Source: a virus
Direction: 5' to 3' (one strand)
DNA length: 64,000 nt
Virus record (IMG/VR): IMGVR_UViG_3300023179_000027
Coordinates: 62,001-126,000 of that record
Position numbers and translations under genes: made by a program. Position 1 is the first letter of the stretch. The number at the start of each line of letters is the position of its first letter. Positions 8,508 through 15,911 of this stretch are shown piece by piece. The notes under the pieces are model-generated. The model had not been told where the DNA came from and did no database searches. It worked only from the letters and a program-made list of their open reading frames with translations.

Positions 8508-8951
8508 ATGACAAATCTAACTTTACGTTCCCTCGACATTCCTTCAATTCACAAATTTGGTATCGGTTTCGATAGAATTTTTGATGAACTAATGACAAAC
8601 ACCACCAATCAATCACAAACAAATTATCCTCCATATAATATTGTTAAACATGACGAAGATAGTTTTAGTATTGAATTGGCTGTAGCTGGCTTTAAAGAAG
8701 GAGAAATAGAGGTTGAAGTAGAAAAAAATCAATTATTTGTAAAAGGCGAAAAAACAATTAATCTGGATGTAAAAAAAGAGTTTTTACATCGTGGTATAAG
8801 TGCTAGGTCTTTTACACGCAGTTGGATATTGGGTGAACATGTAATAGTAAAAAATGCCAATATTGAAGATGGTATTTTAATAATTAATTTAGAACGTGTT
8901 GTCCCTGAAGAAAGCAGACCCAAGAAAATTGCTATTTCTTATAATAAATAG
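8508..8951 (+). CDS. Hsp20 / alpha-crystallin small heat-shock protein
   Basis: 147 aa. The start is ATG 8508 behind AAAAAGGAG, not the upstream TTG. The alpha-crystallin domain spans about residues 40-140, with the A-x-x-GF motif (ELAVAGFKEGEIEVEVE) and the C-terminal G-x-L-x-I/L motif (DGILIINLER). It is an ATP-independent holdase that binds unfolding proteins. Its place between clpX and clpS suggests a phage protein-quality-control module. Confidence 0.92.
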   Translation: MTNLTLRSLDIPSIHKFGIGFDRIFDELMTNTTNQSQTNYPPYNIVKHDEDSFSIELAVAGFKEGEIEVEVEKNQLFVKGEKTINLDVKKEFLHRGISARSFTRSWILGEHVIVKNANIEDGILIINLERVVPEESRPKKIAISYNK

Positions 8952-8958
8952 TAAAATT

Positions 8959-8980
8959 AGTGAGCAGTTCGCTGCTCACT
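8959..8980 (+). terminator. Hairpin after hsp20
   Basis: AGTGAGCAG (8959-8967), TTCG loop, CTGCTCACT (8972-8980): a 9-bp perfect stem with a UUCG tetraloop. Only a weak T-rich stretch (TTCACTT) follows, so termination may be partial and allow read-through to clpS. Confidence 0.6.
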
Positions 8981-9000
8981 TTCACTTAAGGTAAAACAAC

Positions 9001-9306
9001 ATGTCCAATGCTGATACTAAAACAAAAATTAAACCAAATCTCAAATTAAAAGAACCTCCTCTTTATAAAATTATTTACGTAAATGATGATCACACTAGTA
9101 TGGAATTCGTGATAGATTCATTAGTTCAATATTTTAATTATAATAATGACACTGCTAAAACAATAACTTTGGACATACATGATAAAGGTAGTGCTGTTGT
9201 GGCTGTATTGCCATATGAAATTGCCGAACAAAAAGGTATTGAAATAACACTTGAAGCTAGGGCCAGAGGATATCCATTACAAATTAAAGTTGAAGCAGAA
9301 AGTTAG
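9001..9306 (+). CDS. clpS: ClpS, Clp protease adaptor
   Basis: 101 aa. The core YKIIYVNDDHTSMEFVID matches the ClpS signature (N-D-D-x-T-x-M-E-F-V) that forms the N-degron pocket, and the H-x-x-G-x-A-V-V and A-E-x-K segments follow. In bacteria ClpS hands N-end-rule substrates to ClpA, not ClpX, and no ClpA is in this window. It may therefore redirect host ClpAP, or ClpA may lie elsewhere in the genome. The gene has an AAGGT ribosome site. Its stop region overlaps the convergent gene by 4 nt. Confidence 0.9.
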   Translation: MSNADTKTKIKPNLKLKEPPLYKIIYVNDDHTSMEFVIDSLVQYFNYNNDTAKTITLDIHDKGSAVVAVLPYEIAEQKGIEITLEARARGYPLQIKVEAES

Positions 9307-9995
9307 TCAGTTATTGATATTCTTTTAGGATAATAAGGATCCCTATTTAAATAGGGATTATTATAATAACTTATAGTTTCTATTTTAGTATCTATTAGTT
9401 TATCATGATTTCCAAATACCCAGTATTTAACCTTTCCTTCAGTGTCACCGCTTAAAGCTGACACTAAAGGTAATTGATGGTAAACTATATCTGGTTCTTC
9501 TTTATAATATAATTCTCTATTTGGTACGCTATTTGTTACAATTATTATGGTTTTTACATCAATATGTTTTTGAAGTTTTTGTATAGTAGAATGTAGGTAC
9601 AATAAATCATTGTATCCTGCTTCTAAAACCTCTTTGTCATTCAACTCCAAAGGAACATTGCCTGCCCATCCTGTTACACCAACTATAGCAATTTTATCTA
9701 TAACAATTACATTATGATGTAATAATACAACATTGTTTAATTTTTGTAAACTAGCATTTAATAATTCATTGTAATCACTTATACTTGTTTTATTAATAAA
9801 TTCTAACGGTCCAGGTACATAAAAAACACCATGATAATTAGTCGAAAACTCATTTAAAACATGTAAGGTAGTTTTACTATTTTTACTTACATTGCCTGCT
9901 ATTAAACAATACAAACTAGTTGCTTTACCTTGCCAGTTAAAATTTTCAACAGTGTCAAAGTTAAAGTCACTTATTAAATCAAACCCTATTTCCAT
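9303..9995 (-). CDS. Degenerate metallophosphoesterase-like protein
   Basis: 230 aa. The overall layout follows the calcineurin-like phosphoesterase at 18223, but each metal motif is altered. D-x-H is SDFNFD, GD is AGN, GNHE is PGPLEF, the H-x-P loop is NSVP, and the final GHTH is FGNHDK. Reading it as a pseudoenzyme with a kept fold and lost catalysis is my inference from motif order. It is convergent with clpS and 1 nt overlapping with the EF-hand gene upstream. Confidence 0.6.
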   Translation of the reverse strand: MEIGFDLISDFNFDTVENFNWQGKATSLYCLIAGNVSKNSKTTLHVLNEFSTNYHGVFYVPGPLEFINKTSISDYNELLNASLQKLNNVVLLHHNVIVIDKIAIVGVTGWAGNVPLELNDKEVLEAGYNDLLYLHSTIQKLQKHIDVKTIIIVTNSVPNRELYYKEEPDIVYHQLPLVSALSGDTEGKVKYWVFGNHDKLIDTKIETISYYNNPYLNRDPYYPKRISITD

Positions 9996-10324
9996 TACTT
10001 TATTACAGTCATTTTTGGTTTTCTAGGTGTAGAAGGAGCTTTAGTTGCAGGTTTTTTAGTTGCTGCTTTTTTCACAGTTTCTTTTGCTTTTTTCACAGTT
10101 TCTTTTGCTTTTTTCGCAACTGTTTTAACATCTTCTACATTAACCTTACCGTCATTGTTTACGTCTGCTGCTTCTTTAACAACTTCTTCAACTTTTTCAA
10201 CGATAGGTTTTATATCTTCTTTGTCTATTTTTCCATCTTTATTAGCATCGAATGTTTTATTTTTCCAAATAAAATATGCTGCTGCAATAGCAGCAATGAT
10301 ACCAATAGCAAATAATAACTCCAT
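9995..10324 (-). CDS. Membrane-anchored EF-hand protein with basic tail
   Basis: 109 aa. An N-terminal membrane helix (about 3-20) precedes two dockerin/EF-hand calcium loops, DANKDGKIDKED and DVNNDGKVNVED, which keep the D-x-N/D-x-D-G pattern. A Lys/Ala/Pro-rich tail with a repeated VKKAKET unit follows and resembles histone H1-type tails. Calcium binding is likely and the role unknown. It has a Shine-Dalgarno (AGGAG) and an exact TATAAATA upstream. Confidence 0.75.
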   Translation of the reverse strand: MELLFAIGIIAAIAAAYFIWKNKTFDANKDGKIDKEDIKPIVEKVEEVVKEAADVNNDGKVNVEDVKTVAKKAKETVKKAKETVKKAATKKPATKAPSTPRKPKMTVIK

Positions 10325-10342
10325 GTCAATCTCCTAAATAAA

Positions 10343-10350
10343 TATTTATA
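10343..10350 (-). promoter_or_regulatory. T4-type late promoter TATAAATA
   Basis: Exact TATAAATA on the minus strand, 18 nt before the ATG of the EF-hand gene, with AGGAG in between. It matches the T4 late promoter consensus and serves as the reference for the weaker TAAATA sites. Confidence 0.6.
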
Positions 10351-10360
10351 TAATAATTGC

Positions 10361-10366
10361 TAAATA
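10361..10366 (+). promoter_or_regulatory. TAAATA late-type motif 6 nt before ATG
   Basis: TAAATA at 10361-10366 and ATG at 10373; no Shine-Dalgarno. Divergent from the leftward late promoter at 10343-10350. Confidence 0.5.
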
Positions 10367-10372
10367 TAAATT

Positions 10373-11911
10373 ATGCGTGATTTAATTGATATTATTACTA
10401 CTTTATCAGAGGGAGTAACTCTAGCTGCTAGTGAATTTAAGAAAAGACCTAATCGTTATGATACTTTTATTAAAAAAATAGCCAGCGGTGGTAAATTCAC
10501 CACAGTAGATAACCAAGAAGTCATCTTAGATCCAAATGAAGCAGAAAAATATTCACAACTATGGGATCCAAAAACACAAGAATTTACTGATAGTAAAATT
10601 GCACAATTTGCAAAATTAGCTCCTGGGGAAAATTATAAAGGTAAAAATATTATACCAATAAGTAATTTACTTAAAACCACTGAGTTTGGTGGTGCAAGTG
10701 TAGGAGCTGGAGTTGGTCCTACAGCTGGAGGAAAAGCAAGCTATGGTCTCACACCCAAAGCTATTGGAATTGTAGACAGAGATATTCCTACCACTGATTT
10801 ATACGATATTATAATAAACAATCCTGTTCTTAATAGTACGGAACATGGACAAATCGTTATTCAACTTGCTAACTATATTGTATCAGGAGAATCAGTAACA
10901 GTGCCTCCTGAAGTTACTAAAAATAAACAATTGTTAGCCGCAATACAAGATAATGCAGGTGAATATTTAGGTGTGCTAGCATTGATTTATTATAGATCAA
11001 GATTTCCTGCTAGAGCAAGTTTTGAAGAATGGCTGGGTGGTAGTACAGATGATCTAACCTTAAGATTTCCTTCTGCTAGTAATTTTGCATTGGCTGATAG
11101 TTTTGCTACAATTAAAAATCCAAAAACAAATCATAGCGTAAACATTTCAAGCAAAGGAAAAGATGGAGGTGCTGCTCCAGCTATATCAGGACTTAAAATT
11201 CCACCACACATTGCTAGTAATCCTAAACTTAAAACAGGCGTAGATTTTGTAAATCTTTGTAAAACTAAAGGTACGCTAGAACAAGCATTTGATGGTATTG
11301 ATTTATTGTACAAAGCGAATTCAAAATCTATTAGTGAAGTATGGCATCAATTCTTACCATTTAGTAAAAACTTAACCCTTAAACAAGAAATTTTATCAAG
11401 CATAAAAGGCAAGGATGTACAATTTGGAGAAGAATTAAGACCAATTCTTAATAGTGTAGCTAGTAAAGAAGCAACCGACGGAGGAAAAATTGTATATGCC
11501 ATAAAAAGAGAAGTTGCTGATGCCATTAATAAAAAAGATGCCTTACCTGAATTTAGATCGATGGTATTAGAAATTTTAGAAATGAATTTCATACAACAAT
11601 ATACTGATTTTGGCAAAAAACATAAAAATGAATTTACTTTTGATACACAATGGCCTGCTAAACTTGACGGTAATGTAAGTTTAGAAAATAAATCTAGTGC
11701 TAAGGAACCAACAACTGGAGGGTTTAGTTTTAAACTAGGTAGAGTTGATGATTCTGTCAGCGCAGAACCAGGTGAGGATCCTGTGGATGGTGTTGATACA
11801 GAAACGGATTTTATGGCAAAAGCAGCACAATTAGCAGGAACTAGGTCACTAAATTCCCCAAAACCAAAATCTAAACAAGAAGTTGGAAATGTAGGGCGCA
11901 AAAAGCGTTGA
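10373..11911 (+). CDS. Probable virion-associated protein with capsid-targeting-like leader
   Basis: 512 aa, no family recognised with confidence. It starts MRDLIDIITTLSE|G, where L-S-E followed by G matches the T4 prohead-protease site (I/L)-x-E. The central stretch around VNISSKGKDGGAAPA is reminiscent of a nuclease-like D...S-K core, but this is weak. The C-terminal 60 residues are low complexity, Ser/Lys/Pro-rich and end in RKKR. It shares the leader type with the proteins at 23550, 40394, 41577 and 62134. The start is leaderless-type. Confidence 0.65.
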   Translation: MRDLIDIITTLSEGVTLAASEFKKRPNRYDTFIKKIASGGKFTTVDNQEVILDPNEAEKYSQLWDPKTQEFTDSKIAQFAKLAPGENYKGKNIIPISNLLKTTEFGGASVGAGVGPTAGGKASYGLTPKAIGIVDRDIPTTDLYDIIINNPVLNSTEHGQIVIQLANYIVSGESVTVPPEVTKNKQLLAAIQDNAGEYLGVLALIYYRSRFPARASFEEWLGGSTDDLTLRFPSASNFALADSFATIKNPKTNHSVNISSKGKDGGAAPAISGLKIPPHIASNPKLKTGVDFVNLCKTKGTLEQAFDGIDLLYKANSKSISEVWHQFLPFSKNLTLKQEILSSIKGKDVQFGEELRPILNSVASKEATDGGKIVYAIKREVADAINKKDALPEFRSMVLEILEMNFIQQYTDFGKKHKNEFTFDTQWPAKLDGNVSLENKSSAKEPTTGGFSFKLGRVDDSVSAEPGEDPVDGVDTETDFMAKAAQLAGTRSLNSPKPKSKQEVGNVGRKKR

Positions 11912-11935
11912 CATATTAAAAATTTCCTGTATAAT
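11908..11935 (+). promoter_or_regulatory. Sigma70 promoter for clpP
   Basis: TTGACA at 11908-11913, 16-bp spacer, TATAAT at 11930-11935: near-perfect consensus. It overlaps the stop codon of the upstream gene and lies 23 bp before the clpP ATG. clpP is thus set up for early expression, unlike clpX. Confidence 0.85.
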
Positions 11936-11958
11936 AGTTCTATTTTACAAGGAAATAT

Positions 11959-12546
11959 ATGAGCTTAATTCCAATTGTCTTAGAGCAAACCAGTCGCGGT
12001 GAGCGTAGTTATGATATATACAGTAGATTATTACGTGATCGTGTAATTTTGTTAGAAGGTGAAGTTCACGATCAAATGGCAAATCTTATTGTTGCCCAAC
12101 TCCTGTTCCTAGAGAGCGAAGACAGTAGCAAGGATATTCAATTATATGTAAATAGTCCAGGTGGTAGTGTTACAGCAGGATTAGCTATATATGATACAAT
12201 GCAATTTATTAAGCCTGATGTTAGTACTATCGTAATGGGACAAGCCTGTAGCATGGGAAGTTTATTAGCACAGGCAGGAGCCCAAGGTAAAAGATATATT
12301 TTACCCAATGCTAGACATATGATTCACCAACCAAGTGGAGGTGCCAGAGGTCAGGCTACAGATATGATGATTCAAGTACAAGAAATATTAGAAATGAAAA
12401 AAAATTTAACTAGAATTTATGAAAAACATAATACAATAGGAAAATCGTATGATGAGTTATTGACAGATATGGAACGTGATAATTTTATGAGTGCCACACA
12501 ATCTGTTAATTATGGACTAGCAGATAAAGTTATAGAAAATCGTTAA
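11959..12546 (+). CDS. clpP: ClpP, serine protease core
   Basis: 195 aa, normal size. The catalytic triad is complete: S98 in GQACSMGS, H123 in MIHQPSGG, D174 in ERDNFMSA. The oxyanion/handle region SPGGSVTAG is present. The short N-terminus ([19 protein letters not shown]) matches the mature axial-loop region, so little propeptide needs removal. It should form the 14-mer chamber docked by ClpX or ClpA. AAGGAA lies before the ATG. Confidence 0.96.
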   Translation: MSLIPIVLEQTSRGERSYDIYSRLLRDRVILLEGEVHDQMANLIVAQLLFLESEDSSKDIQLYVNSPGGSVTAGLAIYDTMQFIKPDVSTIVMGQACSMGSLLAQAGAQGKRYILPNARHMIHQPSGGARGQATDMMIQVQEILEMKKNLTRIYEKHNTIGKSYDELLTDMERDNFMSATQSVNYGLADKVIENR

Positions 12547-12547
12547 A

Positions 12548-13342
12548 ATGCCCGTTAAAATATCCTATCAAGAATTTAGTGATTCATGTTCTCAACGTGG
12601 ATACGAACCACGTAAACATGAAAATCATTGGTTTCTAATAACTAATAATGGAATCAAGTGTGAGCTAAAAACTAATCATTATACAGTGGCATGGCGTGCT
12701 AAACCAGAACATGTAGCCGAAATTCGTAAACGTATAATTGAGGCAGGATTTACAGAAAAATTAGGTAAGAGAACTAACCAGCGCAAAGATGATATTGATT
12801 TTATCAATATATTTTTTGAAGAAACTAGTGATTTATTAGATAACTTTTGGGTTATAGTTAATATCATTGAATCAATAGAATCTATTGTTAAAAAAATTCG
12901 TGGGATAGCGATTAAACCTATAGCCCGTGAAATTAGTGAAAGAAATATTTTTGAAAAAATAGCAAAAAGATTTAGATACTTCATCAATAATGAAGATGGG
13001 TTTGGTTTAGAAAATACTAGGGCTTTGTTAGAAGGTGATAGTATTGACCACTTAATTACAATAGGGGAATCCGTAAATCGCACAAAGGATAATACCTATA
13101 GGGAACATGTAGTACCTTGTATTTTAATTTATAATCAGGCTATTGCTATGACATTAGAGAATAAATCTATCACCGAAATCGCTCAGATGATAAAAAGTAA
13201 TTTAGCCATAGTCCTTATTACTAATCAAGAGGCAGACAAAATAGACAATGAGTTAGACCTTCAAACCTCGATGCCTGAAGGTTGGGAGTTCGGACATGAT
13301 GTTTTTGCTAGAATTGTTGCAGCAGGTATACAACTTAAATAG
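12548..13342 (+). CDS. Hypothetical protein
   Basis: 264 aa beginning directly after the clpP stop, so probably in its operon. Features seen: a Cys/His-containing N-terminus (residues 10-60), a hydrophobic helix around 95-115, and a C-terminal GWEFGHDVFARIVAAG. No family recognised. The second TTGACA-type promoter starts at its stop codon. Confidence 0.65.
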   Translation: MPVKISYQEFSDSCSQRGYEPRKHENHWFLITNNGIKCELKTNHYTVAWRAKPEHVAEIRKRIIEAGFTEKLGKRTNQRKDDIDFINIFFEETSDLLDNFWVIVNIIESIESIVKKIRGIAIKPIAREISERNIFEKIAKRFRYFINNEDGFGLENTRALLEGDSIDHLITIGESVNRTKDNTYREHVVPCILIYNQAIAMTLENKSITEIAQMIKSNLAIVLITNQEADKIDNELDLQTSMPEGWEFGHDVFARIVAAGIQLK

Positions 13343-13343
13343 G

Positions 13344-13372
13344 TTGACAATAAATACCTGTCCTGCTATACT
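13344..13372 (+). promoter_or_regulatory. Early-type promoter, TTGACAATAAAT family
   Basis: TTGACA 13344-13349, 17-bp spacer starting ATAAAT, then TGCTATACT with TATACT at 13367-13372. Drives the small-gene run from 13382. Confidence 0.88.
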
Positions 13373-13381
13373 ATGGGTATT

Positions 13382-13534
13382 ATGAAAATCAATCTTACAC
13401 ACAAAGACAAGCGCCCTAATGTAAGGGCACACTTCATGCTTTTTGCTGAGGATAGCCCGTTTAAGCCAAAATCAGTAAAACGTAAAGACACCTACAAACG
13501 TAAACCTAAACATAAAAACAAGGATGTTGAATGA
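13382..13534 (+). CDS. Small basic protein
   Basis: 50 aa, Lys/Arg/Pro-rich, starting MKINLTHKDKRPN and ending in a KPKHKNK tail. Direct reading shows an intact frame 10 bp after the promoter -10, so the leader is very short. It overlaps the next gene by ATGA. It resembles short basic proteins of marine phages; role unknown. Confidence 0.65.
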   Translation: MKINLTHKDKRPNVRAHFMLFAEDSPFKPKSVKRKDTYKRKPKHKNKDVE

Positions 13535-13812
13535 TAGGCGAATACAATCGTAGCCTTAAATGTAAAGATTGCATTCATAGTAAGGCAGACTTTATAAGTA
13601 GGGTTTTTAATTTTAGTGCAGGATTTCGTTGTACTATTCCTGAAGCAGTAAAATCTGAAACCTATGATCCTGTAACAGGTAAAATTACTCCTGGTTATTT
13701 GAGTTTTTGCAGTACTATGAGAATTGAAAAAGCTTGTGGTCCACAAGCTAAAGCTTGGTCTCCTAGAAGTAAAAAACATCTATTTTTGTTGTTTCAAAAG
13801 GAAAGTGTGTGA
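13531..13812 (+). CDS. Cys-rich small protein
   Basis: 93 aa with C11 and C14 (CKDC), C34, C60 and C69, a possible metal site. It lies in an ATGA overlap with the gene before and overlaps the next start. No family recognised. Confidence 0.6.
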   Translation: MIGEYNRSLKCKDCIHSKADFISRVFNFSAGFRCTIPEAVKSETYDPVTGKITPGYLSFCSTMRIEKACGPQAKAWSPRSKKHLFLLFQKESV

Positions 13813-13982
13813 TTACCATAGTAACTAATAGTTTGGGATCTGGGGATTACATTGTAATAAAAAAGGGTGAAGAAGTTTTATTCGAGGGCCATCGTCTTAT
13901 GCCAAGCGATCTTGCATATATGCTCCAACGTCACTTTAATACAGGTGTGAAATATATGGAAGTCACTGATGAAGAAATGTAA
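13809..13982 (+). CDS. Small protein with GTG start
   Basis: 57 aa. A GTG start at 13809 sits behind AAAAGGAAA and overlaps the previous stop. The frame encodes a beta-rich N-terminus (ITIVTNSLGSGDYIVIKKG) followed by a helix. No function recognised. Confidence 0.6.
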   Translation: MITIVTNSLGSGDYIVIKKGEEVLFEGHRLMPSDLAYMLQRHFNTGVKYMEVTDEEM

Positions 13983-13995
13983 GAATTTTGCTAGG

Positions 13996-14024
13996 TTGAC
14001 AATAAATGGTTAATTTGCTATACT
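13996..14024 (+). promoter_or_regulatory. Early-type promoter, TTGACAATAAAT family
   Basis: TTGACA 13996-14001, 17-bp spacer starting ATAAAT, TTGCTATACT with TATACT at 14019-14024. Confidence 0.88.
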
Positions 14025-14052
14025 AACGGTACACTGTAAATAAGGAATTGTA

Positions 14053-14352
14053 ATGGCTAAGTTGCTTATTCAGACTCAAGTTCACGAAAACTACGGCGAC
14101 TCTCAACGTCCACATTGGAAAGCAAAAGGTGGTAACTCCTATGTAGTAAAAAACTTTACGGCATTCAATTCTGTTCCTTCTTACATTATGGTTATCAGGG
14201 ATAAAATTGAGTGTGATGACGATTACCTTCGTGAACATATTATTGATTGGGAAGTAGTTGCTGATGACTACCTGACTCAGGACGAGCGACTCCAATTAAA
14301 ATATGAGGGTCGTATTCTTTACCCTGCTACAGAAGTTACCTACGGCGGGTAA
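14053..14352 (+). CDS. Hypothetical early protein
   Basis: 99 aa, ATG behind AAGGAATTGTA and 28 bp after the promoter. It starts MAKLLIQTQVHENYGD and is rich in Tyr and acidic residues. No function recognised. Confidence 0.65.
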   Translation: MAKLLIQTQVHENYGDSQRPHWKAKGGNSYVVKNFTAFNSVPSYIMVIRDKIECDDDYLREHIIDWEVVADDYLTQDERLQLKYEGRILYPATEVTYGG

Positions 14353-14355
14353 TGT

Positions 14356-14571
14356 ATGTCACTAATTTTTTCTCCTGAACAGGATCAATATTTGCAATTG
14401 GCACAAACATGTGCCTATTACAAAGGAATGCGTGAGGGTATTACACTTTATGCACATTATAAAGATGGTGTGCAATATGTAGGAACGACAGGTCGTACAC
14501 TAAAGGATGCTTTATCAGAAATAGACAAACAAGAGTGTGATTTGGTTAAACGTTATGGGAGTATGGTATGA
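14356..14571 (+). CDS. Hypothetical small protein
   Basis: 71 aa, three bases after the previous stop, in the same early operon. A Tyr-rich alpha/beta pattern; overlaps the next ATG by 4 nt. No family recognised. Confidence 0.55.
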   Translation: MSLIFSPEQDQYLQLAQTCAYYKGMREGITLYAHYKDGVQYVGTTGRTLKDALSEIDKQECDLVKRYGSMV

Positions 14572-14855
14572 TTCTTGAATCAACAAAAATTATCCGCAAA
14601 TTAGCAGGTCCTGATTTGGTCATTTTTAATGATAGATTGGTAGATAGTACTCGCAGTTACAAGGTTTGGGGTTGGAAGGATAGTGATTATGAGAATGCAG
14701 TTTTAGCATTGAAAGATGCTGGATTCGATGCTGAATTGATTACTTACAACGGCTATAGTGCTAGGAGCAATAGGTACTACATTCAACCTAGAATTTATGT
14801 AGGACCTGCTACCCGAAATCTATTCAGGTTAACCTCTAACAGATTTAACAGATAA
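14568..14855 (+). CDS. Hypothetical small protein
   Basis: 95 aa in an ATGA overlap with the upstream gene; last gene before the next early promoter. Its KVWGWKDSDYENAVLALKDAG part looks like a small alpha/beta fold. Function unknown. Confidence 0.55.
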   Translation: MILESTKIIRKLAGPDLVIFNDRLVDSTRSYKVWGWKDSDYENAVLALKDAGFDAELITYNGYSARSNRYYIQPRIYVGPATRNLFRLTSNRFNR

Positions 14856-14861
14856 GCAGGC

Positions 14862-14890
14862 TTGACAATAAATGGGCTTGGGTGTACAAT
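14862..14890 (+). promoter_or_regulatory. Early-type promoter with duplicated leader
   Basis: TTGACA 14862-14867, 17-bp spacer, TACAAT 14885-14890. The sequence through to the ribosome site at about 14915 closely matches the minus-strand promoter at 32355-32383 and its leader, including an internal TTGACAGTTAA. Confidence 0.85.
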
Positions 14891-14923
14891 AGCTTTATTG
14901 ACAGTTAAGTGATGGAGTGATAA

Positions 14924-15349
14924 ATGGCAACTCGCAGTACGATTGCAGTAGAAAATTTAGATGGTTCTGTAAGTGTAGTTTATTGTCATTTTGACGGATA
15001 CTTAAGTAACAACGGTCGTATCCTACAGGAACACTACACCGATAGGTCTAAGGTATCTTGTCTTATGCAATTTGGTGATCTTAGTTCATTAGGTAAAAAT
15101 ATAGGAAATTCAGATGGTACGTACAGGACAAAAGATGACTGTGTTTTCTACGGTCGTGACGGTCAAGAGTTCGACACCGAATGTAGAATATACGAATCCT
15201 TCGACGATTATCTCAACGGGGCAGAAAGCCAAGAGTATAATTACATCCTCAGGAAAGTCAATGGGTTGGATATCTGGTTCGTCCAATTCCACGAGACTGA
15301 AGAAAAGTTCTTGGCTTTAACTGAAGCATTAGCAAAGGAAACTGTATAA
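14924..15349 (+). CDS. Conserved phage hypothetical protein
   Basis: 141 aa. The start MATRSTIAVENLDGSV and the H-F-D-G-Y-L-x-x-N-G core resemble a phage family annotated only as hypothetical. GGAG precedes the ATG by 9 nt. It has its own early-type promoter. Confidence 0.7.
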   Translation: MATRSTIAVENLDGSVSVVYCHFDGYLSNNGRILQEHYTDRSKVSCLMQFGDLSSLGKNIGNSDGTYRTKDDCVFYGRDGQEFDTECRIYESFDDYLNGAESQEYNYILRKVNGLDIWFVQFHETEEKFLALTEALAKETV

Positions 15350-15714
15350 TGAAATACTTTCAGGAAGTAACCGAATGGGACGTTCCTAATCATATCTACT
15401 ACCTGAAAGATGACAAATCCTTTTTGGTAGGCTATATTAAAGAGGGTACTAAAAATCTTGTTAAGTTTAAAAAGCCTATTCAATTTGATGTACGTGGTCG
15501 TAAATTTGTAGAAGTAAAACGTAAGACAGAAGCCGACATTATTTACTTTCCAAAGACTGAAGTTAAACCTCTTGTAAGTAAAGAAACCATTACTGTGGAA
15601 GGTAGCAAGGGACAAAAATATACATTAGAAAAAATAGCTGGTCGGTATGTATGTAGTTGTCCTGGGTATCAATTTCGCCGTACGTGCAAACATAGTCAGG
15701 AATATAACAAATGA
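15349..15714 (+). CDS. SWIM-type zinc-finger protein
   Basis: 121 aa. The C-terminus YVCSCPGYQFRRTCKH has the C-x-C-x(n)-C-x-H order of SWIM zinc fingers, preceded by the usual GSKGQKYTL strand. SWIM domains bind DNA or protein. The N-terminal 80 residues are Lys/Val-rich. Starts at the last base of the upstream stop codon (TAATG). Confidence 0.7.
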   Translation: MKYFQEVTEWDVPNHIYYLKDDKSFLVGYIKEGTKNLVKFKKPIQFDVRGRKFVEVKRKTEADIIYFPKTEVKPLVSKETITVEGSKGQKYTLEKIAGRYVCSCPGYQFRRTCKHSQEYNK

Positions 15715-15863
15715 ATATATTATTACATGGTATTGCAACAATAATTATGTGGAATATATCCACCGCAGAAACAAAAAATGGGAATAAGTTAGGTGCATTT
15801 ATTGCATTATGTTTTAGTGCCGCAAATGGTGCAGTTATATTTCTAGAATTGGCCAAAGGTTGA
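15711..15863 (+). CDS. Small membrane protein
   Basis: 50 aa read directly: an N-terminal hydrophobic stretch (ILLHGIATIIMW) and a second one near the C-terminus (AFIALCFSAANGAVIFL). ATGA overlap with the gene before. Its stop TGA lies inside the -35 TTGACA of the next promoter, a compact arrangement. Confidence 0.6.
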   Translation: MNILLHGIATIIMWNISTAETKNGNKLGAFIALCFSAANGAVIFLELAKG

Positions 15864-15888
15864 CAATAAATCCTTAGTTTGCTATAAT
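15860..15888 (+). promoter_or_regulatory. Early-type promoter, TTGACAATAAAT family
   Basis: TTGACA 15860-15865, 17-bp spacer starting ATAAAT, TTGCTATAAT with TATAAT at 15883-15888: the best consensus copy of the family. Confidence 0.9.
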
Positions 15889-15911
15889 AGCATTTTACTT
15901 GTGAGGTTTCT

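Noticed and set aside
11347-11901. 184-codon minus-strand open frame
   Set aside because: Lies wholly inside the 512-codon plus-strand gene, has no ribosome site or recognisable protein; a shadow frame.
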